From positions 1 through 6,025 of the forward strand of contig JAIRLQ010000287.1 in assembly GCA_031259345.1 (NCBI GenBank): DNA of 6,025 bases, read 5' to 3'. The position numbers were made by a program, and so were the translations under genes. This document shows positions 1 to 5,758 of this stretch, piece by piece. The notes below the pieces were generated by a model. That model searched no databases, was not told the DNA's origin, and saw only the letters and a program-made list of their open reading frames with translations. This stretch comes from Treponema sp. (GTDB lineage: Bacteria; Spirochaetota; Spirochaetia; Treponematales; Breznakiellaceae). Position 1 is the stretch's first letter; each line of letters starts with the position of its first letter.

Positions 1-188
1 ATGCGGTCCGTTTCTTTTAGCTGGAGGTCCGTTTCCTTCAGCTGGAGCCAGTGTTCCTTTACCAGACGGTCTGTTTCCTGCATTTTACGGTCTGTTTCCT
101 GCATTTTGCGGTCTGTTTCCTGGAACATAGCCCAGACCTTCTCAAAGGTAAGACCCATTTGCGGCTCACGGTTGGTTTCTGTAGTCAT
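1..188 (-). CDS. ETDR-repeat coiled-coil protein, N-terminal part (3' end outside window)
   Basis: Sixty-two codons are readable from an ATG at 188-186 to the window edge with no stop. The protein starts MTTETNREPQMGLTFEKVWA and then runs into seven-residue units, ETDRKMQ ETDRKMQ ETDRLVK, followed by the less regular LQLKETD LQLKETD R. The charged and hydrophobic pattern is that of a coiled coil. From memory, this start is typical of families common in treponemes and cyanobacteria (DUF3782-like), in which such a coiled coil precedes a PD-(D/E)XK nuclease-like domain. That domain would lie outside the window, so no function is claimed. No good ribosome binding site precedes either the ATG at 188 or the in-frame ATG ten codons later, so the exact start is uncertain. 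The gene follows the decarboxylase on the same strand after 45 bases with no visible terminator, so cotranscription is possible. Confidence 0.72.
   Translation of the reverse strand, partial: MTTETNREPQMGLTFEKVWAMFQETDRKMQETDRKMQETDRLVKEHWLQLKETDLQLKETDR
64..119 (-). repeat. 21-base tandem repeat encoding ETDRKMQ heptads
   Basis: On the plus strand the unit CGGTCTGTTTCCTGCATTTT plus one variable base occurs twice in tandem (from about 68), followed by a third partial copy CGGTCTGTTTCC. More diverged copies of GGTCCGTTTC lie at 5-14 and 27-36. The unit is a multiple of three and encodes heptads of a coiled coil, so copy-number changes would keep the frame. Confidence 0.75.
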
Positions 189-233
189 ACGTAAAAGATA
201 CGATGCTTCTATAGAAATATCAAGATTACAGAA

Positions 234-1421
234 CTATAGCGCGGGCTTTTCTTTCATGATGTAGGTTTTAATCGGCGTAAAGCCGTTAAAGCTTACCGAT
301 GCGTAACTTCCGGTATAGGCCCCGGTGGAGAGAAAGTAGAGCCGATCCCCTATCCTTAAATCTACCGGCAGGCGGTATTTGTAGTTCTCGTACAGGATGT
401 CCATGGAATCGCAGGTGGGGCCGGCGATAATAACCTCCGCTTCCCTGGCCCCCGGAGCGTCTTTGCTGGTAACTATAGGGTACTTGATGGATTCGTCCAT
501 GGTCTCGATGAGGCCGTTGAATTTTCCCGTATCCAGATACACCCAGCGGTTGAGGGCGGTGTTGTTCTTCCGGGAGATAAGCACCACTTCCGAAGCAAGG
601 ATGCCGCTGTTCCCTACCAGGGAACGGCCCGGTTCCAGGATGATCTTGGGGAGGTCGTCGCCAAAGTCGTCGATGAGGTAGCGCTTTATTTCCGCCGCGT
701 ATTCGCCCAGATCGTTGGTAGGCTGGGTATAGGAAGCGGGGAACCCCCCTCCCATGTTGATCATGGAAAGCCGGATGCCCTCGTCTTCTTCCAGGGAGGA
801 GAAAAGATACTTGGTCTTGGCAATGGCGTCGTCCCACACGCCGATGTCGCGCTGCTGGCTCCCCACATGAAAGGAAATGCCGTAAGGCGTAAGCCCCGTG
901 TCCCTTGCCATGATGAGGAGATCGTAGGCCATGTCAGGATGGCAGCCGAATTTCCGGGACAGGGGCCAGTCGGCGGAGGTGGAACTTTCAAGGAGTATGC
1001 GCACATAGATCCGGGAGCCCGGGGCGTTCTGGGCTATGTTTTTAAGATCTTCCTTGCTGTCGGTGGCGAACATCCTGACGCCCCGTTCATAGAAACAGGC
1101 GATGTCCCTGGCCTTCTTTATGGTGTTGCCGTAGGATATGCGCTCCGGGGCAATTCCCAGGGAAAGCACCATGTCCAGTTCCGGCCTGGAGGCAATGTCA
1201 AAATTGGAGCCCATGTCCGCCAGCATGGAGACGATCTCTGTTTCGGGGTTAGCCTTGACCGCGTAATAAATATCGGCGTAAGGGAAAAACCCCTTGAGCC
1301 GGGTAAAATTATTTCTTATGGTTTGAAGATTCACCACGATGCAGGGGGTTTCCAAATCCCGGGAGAATTCCAGAAAACGCTGCCAATCTTCTTCGGAAAC
1401 ATACTCTTCCCTGTTTACCAT
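234..1421 (-). CDS. speC: Ornithine decarboxylase-type PLP enzyme (fold type III)
   Basis: A 395-residue cytoplasmic enzyme expected to decarboxylate L-ornithine to putrescine, the entry step of polyamine synthesis. It has the two-domain alanine-racemase-like layout. The barrel begins around residue 25 and carries the PLP-binding lysine K56 in YYAVKAN. HVGSQQ (185-190), GGGFP (224-228) and EPGRSLVG (263-270) form the phosphate and PLP pocket. The C-terminal domain brings GPTCDSMD (334-341), with the catalytic cysteine C337 and D338, then YTGSYASVSFNGF near the end. GPTCDSMD and ADWPLSRKFG (150-159) resemble the short bacterial ornithine decarboxylases. Lysine or dual lysine/ornithine activity cannot be excluded from sequence. 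Length is normal for the family and all key residues are present. The ATG follows an AAGGCGG-like ribosome site at moderate spacing. It is transcribed divergently from the peptidase gene. The gene symbol is by family resemblance. Confidence 0.9.
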   Translation of the reverse strand: MVNREEYVSEEDWQRFLEFSRDLETPCIVVNLQTIRNNFTRLKGFFPYADIYYAVKANPETEIVSMLADMGSNFDIASRPELDMVLSLGIAPERISYGNTIKKARDIACFYERGVRMFATDSKEDLKNIAQNAPGSRIYVRILLESSTSADWPLSRKFGCHPDMAYDLLIMARDTGLTPYGISFHVGSQQRDIGVWDDAIAKTKYLFSSLEEDEGIRLSMINMGGGFPASYTQPTNDLGEYAAEIKRYLIDDFGDDLPKIILEPGRSLVGNSGILASEVVLISRKNNTALNRWVYLDTGKFNGLIETMDESIKYPIVTSKDAPGAREAEVIIAGPTCDSMDILYENYKYRLPVDLRIGDRLYFLSTGAYTGSYASVSFNGFTPIKTYIMKEKPAL

Positions 1422-1511
1422 TTCCGCGCCGCCTTACCTGCCTATAGTATAGAATGAGAAATCCTAGCATAATAGAAGCAATCTAGCTAGAGCGCAGAAA
1501 AGGACTATGGT
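1422..1511. promoter_or_regulatory. Divergent intergenic region between decarboxylase and peptidase genes
   Basis: Both flanking genes must be started from this 90-base AT-rich gap. It contains a perfect 10-base palindrome TCTAGCTAGA at 1482-1491 and a smaller one, CTATAGTATAG, at 1442-1452. Several -10-like hexamers are present (CATAAT on plus; TATACT and TATTAT on minus), but none has a convincing -35 partner, so no specific promoter is assigned. AAAAGGA at 1498-1504 is the ribosome site of the plus-strand gene, seven bases before its ATG. Confidence 0.4.
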
Positions 1512-2624
1512 ATGGCAAAAACGATAACCGACCCGGTACTGCTTAAAAAGGCCCCCGCGGTTTGGTTCTATTCAAACATTCCGTCCTTTGCGGCCGCCGG
1601 TTTATTCCTGGCGGTGGTGGTGTTGTGCTCGGGCTGTTATACCCTCAAACAGGGGACCACCATGCTGGGCTATCTTGGCCGGGCGGCGCCTCTGGAAGAT
1701 CTGGGCGGGGAGGGCGCCTCCGAAGAAGACCGCCGTTTCGCGGCCCGGGTGGAAAGCATACGCCGCTTTGCCATGGAGGAGCTTGGCCTCAAGGAAAGCA
1801 AAAACTATACCCGCTATGTGGAGCTTGACCGGGACTACCTTGCGGCGGTAGTGTCGGCCTCGGCGCAGGATTCTTTTACCCCCTACGAGTGGTGGTTCCC
1901 GGTGGTGGGGAAGGTTCCCTACAAGGGCTTTTTCAACGTTGAGGACGCCAGGAAGGAGAGGGAGAAGCTGCGGAAAAAAGGGCTGGATGTGTGGATACGG
2001 ACGGTAGACGCATTCAGCACCCTGGGCTGGTTCCGGGACCCCCTTTATTCCTACATGAAGGCCTATTCAGACAGGGAGCTTGCGGACCTCATCATCCACG
2101 AGCTTTTCCATGCTACGGTGTTTATCAAGGATCATGTTCAATTCAACGAGGGGCTGGCGGAATTTGTGGGTTCCGAAGGCGCCCGGCTTTATATCGCCAA
2201 AACCTTCGGCCCGGAGGCGGAAAAAGAGGCCGGTGAAAAGGCCGCCGGGGCAAGGACGGATAACGCAGCCTACGTTGATTTTATCCGGGGGCTCATCGCG
2301 GAACTGAACGCGGTCTATACCAGTGCGGATCTTTCCAAAGAAGACAAGCTCCGCAAAAAAGAAGAGATCATCGCGGCAGCCAGGATCAGGTTTGAGCAGA
2401 ACTACGACGCTATTTTTGTAACCGAAAATTACCGGGGCTTTTCCCAACTGCCGGTGAATAACGCCTATCTGGGGCTCTTCTGCCTCTATTACCAGGAGAA
2501 TACCCTGTTTAAGGATCTCTACGAGCGCTCCGGCCACGACCTCCCCGCGTTCATCGCCGCTGCAAAGAGCGTCAAGGGGAAGGAAGACCCCAGGGTCGAG
2601 TTTGAGAGGGCGCTTGGGCTGTAG
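1512..2624 (+). CDS. Putative zinc aminopeptidase, lipoprotein-like (PF10023 type)
   Basis: A 370-residue protein with a hydrophobic N-terminal segment (about 24-40) ending in VLCSGC. Cys42 fits a relaxed spirochaetal lipobox, so the mature protein is probably a lipid-anchored envelope protein, although the 23 residues before the hydrophobic core make a long signal peptide. The following CYTLKQGTTMLGYLGRA resembles the start of the PF10023 putative aminopeptidase family. The zinc site HELFH is at 196-200, and the third ligand is probably a glutamate in FNEGLAEFVG (211-220; E213 or E217), a gluzincin-like arrangement. A lysine/glutamate-rich helical stretch lies at about 277-295. Length fits the family and no key residue is missing. 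The ATG at 1512 has the ribosome site AAAAGGA seven bases upstream. An out-of-frame ATG at 1507 is not the start. Substrate is unknown. The gene stands alone, converging on the permease remnant 19 bases downstream. Confidence 0.85.
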   Translation: MAKTITDPVLLKKAPAVWFYSNIPSFAAAGLFLAVVVLCSGCYTLKQGTTMLGYLGRAAPLEDLGGEGASEEDRRFAARVESIRRFAMEELGLKESKNYTRYVELDRDYLAAVVSASAQDSFTPYEWWFPVVGKVPYKGFFNVEDARKEREKLRKKGLDVWIRTVDAFSTLGWFRDPLYSYMKAYSDRELADLIIHELFHATVFIKDHVQFNEGLAEFVGSEGARLYIAKTFGPEAEKEAGEKAAGARTDNAAYVDFIRGLIAELNAVYTSADLSKEDKLRKKEEIIAAARIRFEQNYDAIFVTENYRGFSQLPVNNAYLGLFCLYYQENTLFKDLYERSGHDLPAFIAAAKSVKGKEDPRVEFERALGL

Positions 2625-2643
2625 CAAGGGGGAAGCTCCCCGG

Positions 2644-2835
2644 CTATTCTTTCACCGCCCCCGCAGTCATGCCTGAGACCATGAGCTTCCCCAGAAATGA
2701 AAAAACGATCAGGATAGGAACGATTGCCACCACCGCCGCCGCGGTCAGGGGGCTCCATTTACGGCCGTAAAAACCCTGATAGTAGTAGATGGAATCCCGA
2801 TTATCTCTGGGCTCTGCAAACAGCCCCATCTGCGG
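2644..2835 (-). pseudogene. Remnant: C-terminal end of a MalG-like sugar ABC permease
   Basis: The frame encodes only the last 60 or so residues of a roughly 280-residue permease: IYYYQGFYGRKWSPL, then the final membrane helix and the ending VSGMTAGAVKE. It lines up with the end of the intact permease at 4224-5087 (SFLSKLLVSGLTQGSVKG), including the spacing from the Tyr-rich segment to the last helix. The frame is closed upstream by a TGA at 2838-2836, and no EAA loop or earlier membrane segments are present, so it cannot be a functional permease. An ATG at 2829 could open a 61-residue ORF, but no ribosome site supports it. Its GC-rich codons match the left half of the window and differ from the AT-rich intact permease, so it is the stump of a different gene rather than a recent copy. 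The neighbouring oxidoreductase gene ends inside it in another frame. Confidence 0.8.
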
Positions 2836-4132
2836 TCATGATCGTAACCACTTCGCAGCCATCCGTAGTCCTAGGCGATATATTTGATTTTATACATATA
2901 GATGCAGCAACACCAGCAGCGTACCCCATGGCTACACAATTTCCAGTGACTCGATATGATGCATGGGCTTCAAAAGAACCTGAAATACATCTGCCAGCTA
3001 TTAATAAATTTTCAACATTGAGTGGGACAAGACAACGATAGGGAATTTGATAATGGGGCTGGAGTAGTTTACCGTACTGTTTGCTCTGATTATCTCCATC
3101 GGGCTGATGAATATCTACCCAAAAAGTAACAGTACAAATACCATCATCAAATTGACGACTTTGTTCAATGTCATCTATCGTTAATTTGTATTCACCCATA
3201 ATTCTACGACTTTCCCGTATTCCAATATGAGGTCCTGAAGTATCTATATGGGCATGAGTAAATTCCGGCATGTAGGTTTTGAATAGATGAAATAGTTTGT
3301 TTACCTCCTCCCGGCCTTGTAATTCAGCCTGGGTCAGATCTTCTGAATTAATAGCGGAAAGGTTGCGTATATGAGTGGCCTGACAGATACTAGTATATAT
3401 TCCCGGTACTGGTATTATACAGGGACGGAGATAATTAAATTGATAATTCATGACACCCGCTCGTACCATAGCATCCTGTAATTTCTGGATTAATTCATTG
3501 TCGACATAATGGTGGTATTTATAATAATCCTGGACGTAGGCAACATTGCTCATCTGGAACATAAGGGTCATTGGCTGGGTACTACCATCCTCCGGTCGTC
3601 CTATTTCGAAAGGTACACCAGCACGGGCGGCTACATCCCCATCGCCAGTACAATCAATAACTATGCGTGCATTATATGCAGAACGACCATTTTTGTTTTC
3701 TACAACAATCCCCATTATTTTACCATTTTCGATAATAGGGGTTGTAAAATGGGTATGAAACAGCAAAGTAATATCTTCTTTTAACAGCATACGATCAAGG
3801 AGCAGTTTCATTTGTTCAATATCAAATGCCCACATATCTGGACCAGCTACTTTTATCATATTTAATGCGTTCAATGCCCCAACAATTTCATAGCAGATAC
3901 CACCTTTGTTTTCTTGATCAAAAAACGGAACGACCATTCCCATAGTCCACATGCCACCCAAGAATCCGTAACTTTCCACCACAAGAACATGCATACCATG
4001 CCGGGATGCGGCAAGGGCTGACGCTATTCCCGCCGGACCTCCGCCGACAACAATGACATCGAAATTACCCATAACAGGAATCTCGATAGTTTCTTTGTAT
4101 ACTGTATGCTTCATATTATAAAAACCAGACAT
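2801..4132 (-). CDS. FAD-dependent oxidoreductase (PF12831 FAD_oxidored type)
   Basis: A 443-residue flavoprotein with no signal peptide, so cytoplasmic. The N-terminal Rossmann motif is FDVIVVGGGPAGIASA (24-39), with the GxGxxG glycines at G30, G32 and G35 and the ribose-binding acidic residue E53 in VVES. A second FAD contact, IDCTGDGDVAARAG, is at 159-172. Near the C-terminus, ENLLIAGRCISG and AMGYAAGVAA (within 373-410) are typical of this family of flavin dehydrogenases of unknown substrate, which are often linked to carbohydrate operons. The start chosen is the ATG at 4132, because AGGAG lies eight bases upstream; a TTG 13 codons earlier keeps the frame open but has no such site. The last 12 or so residues (ending GAVCRAQR) are read from DNA overlapping the permease remnant in another frame, so the natural C-terminus may have been replaced. 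It follows the transporter genes after 91 bases. Oxidation of the imported sugar or a derivative is an inference. Confidence 0.85.
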   Translation of the reverse strand: MSGFYNMKHTVYKETIEIPVMGNFDVIVVGGGPAGIASALAASRHGMHVLVVESYGFLGGMWTMGMVVPFFDQENKGGICYEIVGALNALNMIKVAGPDMWAFDIEQMKLLLDRMLLKEDITLLFHTHFTTPIIENGKIMGIVVENKNGRSAYNARIVIDCTGDGDVAARAGVPFEIGRPEDGSTQPMTLMFQMSNVAYVQDYYKYHHYVDNELIQKLQDAMVRAGVMNYQFNYLRPCIIPVPGIYTSICQATHIRNLSAINSEDLTQAELQGREEVNKLFHLFKTYMPEFTHAHIDTSGPHIGIRESRRIMGEYKLTIDDIEQSRQFDDGICTVTFWVDIHQPDGDNQSKQYGKLLQPHYQIPYRCLVPLNVENLLIAGRCISGSFEAHASYRVTGNCVAMGYAAGVAASICIKSNISPRTTDGCEVVTIMTADGAVCRAQR

Positions 4133-4140
4133 AAGAGTAT

Positions 4141-4145
4141 CTCCT
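4141..4145 (-). promoter_or_regulatory. Ribosome binding site of the FAD oxidoreductase
   Basis: AGGAG on the minus strand, eight bases before the ATG at 4132-4130. It is the reason for choosing this start over the upstream TTG at 4171, which would put this site inside the coding sequence. Confidence 0.75.
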
Positions 4146-4179
4146 GCGAAAATGATGATATCACCGTTCAATTATGTTT

Positions 4180-4207
4180 ATTATTGATCATTAACATAAT
4201 ATGTTAA
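4180..4207 (-). promoter_or_regulatory. Possible promoter of the FAD oxidoreductase gene
   Basis: On the minus strand TTAACA (4207-4202, one mismatch from TTGACA) is followed after 16 bases by AATAAT (4185-4180, one mismatch from TATAAT), about 48 bases before the start codon. The region is very AT-rich, so such matches can arise by chance. If real, the flavoenzyme could be transcribed apart from the damaged transporter genes. The -35 hexamer lies inside the palindrome at 4190-4208. Confidence 0.35.
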
Positions 4208-4208
4208 T
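4190..4208. repeat. Palindrome between permease and oxidoreductase genes
   Basis: ATTAACAT and ATGTTAAT are perfect 8-base inverted arms around the three bases AAT. Overlapping outer arms CAATTAT (4169-4175) and ATAATTG (4207-4213) give an alternative pairing. There is no GC-rich stem or T-run, so it is not a classical terminator. It covers the -35 box and part of the spacer of the possible promoter, which fits an operator; an mRNA hairpin between cistrons is the other option. Confidence 0.5.
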
Positions 4209-4223
4209 AATTGTTCCGTTGTG

Positions 4224-5087
4224 CTATCCTTTAACCGATCCTTGTGTCAAACCAGAGACCAATAGTTTAGACAAAAAACTGAATATAATAATTGTGGGAA
4301 TAACGGCGAGGGAGGTAGATGCTGTAAGCAACCCCCAGTCTAATCCAAAAAATCCCATATGGTGGTAAATAGATTGTTGAACTGGTCTTAAATTTGACGA
4401 ATTAATCATGACAGAAGCTAAGATAAATTCATTCCAAACGCCAATGAAAATCAACAAAGCTGCGGACACCATAGCCGGACGATTCAAAACAGGGACAAGA
4501 TGGAAAATAATGTACCTTCGACTACAACCATCAATAGCGGCAGCTTCTTCGATCTCTAAAGGGATAGTTTCGATCCCGCCTTTTATAACCCAAATTGCCA
4601 TAGGTAAATTGTAAGCAGTATACATGATGATAAGCGTAAATGGCCTGTCAATAAATCCCAAGACAGACATGTAGAGATAATTTGGGATCAGTAACGCTGC
4701 GCTTCCGATAGATAGGGGTATTCCGGCGATGACCAAGTAGAAAAATATGCGTCTAAAAGGAAAACGGCATCTTTGCAGAGCATAGGCGGCTATCATACCA
4801 ATAAAAAGTCCAAAAATAACAGAAACCAGAGAATAAAAAATACTGTTATTAAAGGTTCTCAGATAACCACCTTCAATGATAGTCCGATAATTTTCAAAAG
4901 TGCCGTTGAAATTAAAAAATTTGGGTGGATAAGCATATACGTCACGTTTACCCTTAAAAGAGGTAATAATACCCCACATAATCGGCATCAATGTAAAGAA
5001 AGTCATCAACATGAAAATCAGGATTTTAAAGATCCTCAATATAATAAAGCGTATCGCAAAGCTTTGTTTAGCTATATGGGTAATCAT
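4224..5087 (-). CDS. Carbohydrate ABC transporter permease, MalG-like (CUT1)
   Basis: A 287-residue inner-membrane subunit that would pair with a MalF-like partner to form the sugar channel. A first membrane helix lies at about 14-36, followed by a short periplasmic stretch and further helices at about 84-104, 113-137, 148-168, 205-227 and 252-276. The cytoplasmic EAA loop, which docks the ATPase, is EEAAAIDGC (180-188) followed by IIFHLVPVL, close to the consensus. The protein ends SGLTQGSVKG, typical of MalG-like subunits. Length is normal and no defect is seen. Its ATG (5087-5085) overlaps the TGA of the upstream permease as ATGA, indicating translational coupling, with AAAGGTGG further upstream as ribosome site. 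No ATP-binding subunit is in the window; a shared MsmK-type ATPase elsewhere would be usual for this class. The substrate cannot be told from the sequence. Confidence 0.9.
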   Translation of the reverse strand: MITHIAKQSFAIRFIILRIFKILIFMLMTFFTLMPIMWGIITSFKGKRDVYAYPPKFFNFNGTFENYRTIIEGGYLRTFNNSIFYSLVSVIFGLFIGMIAAYALQRCRFPFRRIFFYLVIAGIPLSIGSAALLIPNYLYMSVLGFIDRPFTLIIMYTAYNLPMAIWVIKGGIETIPLEIEEAAAIDGCSRRYIIFHLVPVLNRPAMVSAALLIFIGVWNEFILASVMINSSNLRPVQQSIYHHMGFFGLDWGLLTASTSLAVIPTIIIFSFLSKLLVSGLTQGSVKG

Positions 5088-5597
5088 ATCTTGTATTTCA
5101 CCACCTTTACATAAATCATTACTAGAATGACATTTAGCAACAGAACTAGAAAAGATAATGCGCTTGCAAGACCAAACTGAAAATAACCAAATCCTGTTCG
5201 ATAAAGCATGAGGGTTATAACATTTGTCGATTCCCCTGGACCACCGCTTGTGAGGATCATGGGAATAGTTACATTGTTAAAATTGCTCATAGTCAAAACG
5301 ATTGAAGAAATTAAAGCAGGAGTAATGATCATTGGCAATTTTATCTTGAAAAATACTTGTACAGAATTCGCCCCATCAACCTGAGCTGCCTCTGTCAATT
5401 CATGAGGCAAGCCCTTCAGACCAGCCAGGATCATGATCATAGAATATCCGATAGTACGCCATGCCATTACGAAAACAACCGTGAGAACTGCCAAACTTCT
5501 TTTTAGTAATAGTATATATCATGGGAACAATGATAACTACAAAAATCAAAACAACTGCTGGAGCTATTAACAGTATGCCTTCTACTTTGCTTCTCAT
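5084..5597 (-). pseudogene. MalF-like sugar ABC permease, disrupted by an internal out-of-frame deletion
   Basis: The ATG at 5597 opens a normal-looking N-terminus, MRSKVEGILLIAPAVV, with the first membrane helix ending VPMIYTI. From about 5515 this frame reads unlike the family (KKKFGSSHGCF) and stops at 5400. In another frame, open from 5518, the C-terminal half of the same protein appears: LAVLTVVFVMAWRTIGY, the EAA loop ELTEAAQVDGAN (about 5365-5395), LTSGGPGEST and the last helix ending KVVKYKI. A complete permease of this class has about 290 residues; here only about 27 plus 140 recognisable ones remain, so some 110-130 central residues (periplasmic loop and middle helices) are missing and the frame is broken at about 5500-5518. 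A simple single-base error would not explain this. The gene lies between the solute-binding protein and the MalG-like permease, the usual order for such operons, and its TGA overlaps the next ATG. Confidence 0.85.
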
Positions 5598-5758
5598 AAT
5601 CCTACTCGGTTTTTTCTTCTATAATATTCCTCGGTCCATGTAAAACCAGGTTTCATATTGGACTTGCTAAAGAACCAGTCAGTTCTCTCACAAGTCTTGT
5701 AAGTTCCAACCCCAGAACTGCGAAATTGAGGTTTCTGAACAACTCTGTTACTTTGTGA
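5598..5758 (-). other. Gap between solute-binding protein and MalF-like pseudogene
   Basis: This 161-base spacer is longer than usual between these genes. After the TAA of the binding-protein gene the same frame stays open for 54 more codons, to a TGA at 5596-5594 that overlaps the ATG of the MalF pseudogene. It includes an ATG at 5656 that would give a 20-residue peptide, MKPGFTWTEEYYRRKNRVGL, but no ribosome site precedes it. No terminator-like hairpin was found. It may be spacer, or an altered end or start of a neighbouring gene. Confidence 0.35.

Noticed and set aside
64..119. CRISPR-like array
   Set aside because: The 21-base units are directly adjacent without spacers and encode in-frame heptads.
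1..264. Plus-strand open frame rich in RSVSF/RSVSC repeats
   Set aside because: It is the reverse-strand image of the 21-base heptad repeats of the minus-strand coiled-coil gene and then runs into the end of the decarboxylase gene; no family resemblance.
867..1457. Long plus-strand open frame (196 codons) opposite the decarboxylase
   Set aside because: It lies antisense to a fully convincing enzyme gene; GC-rich codon structure leaves the opposite strand open. The protein shows no recognisable domain.
2067..2627. Minus-strand open frame (186 codons) opposite the peptidase
   Set aside because: Antisense image of the HEXXH peptidase gene; no motifs of its own.
2629..2641. Short hairpin GGGGA-AGC-TCCCC in the gap between convergent genes, as a terminator
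   Set aside because: The stem is only five pairs and no T-run follows on either strand, so it does not meet the usual form of an intrinsic terminator.
4133..4171. Upstream TTG start at 4171 for the FAD oxidoreductase
   Set aside because: The 13 extra residues have no family resemblance, and the strong AGGAG site lies inside this stretch at the right distance from the ATG at 4132.
5400..5518. Programmed ribosomal frameshift joining the two MalF-like frames
   Set aside because: An A-rich stretch is present, but a frameshift would not restore the missing 110-130 central residues; the sequence fits a deletion.
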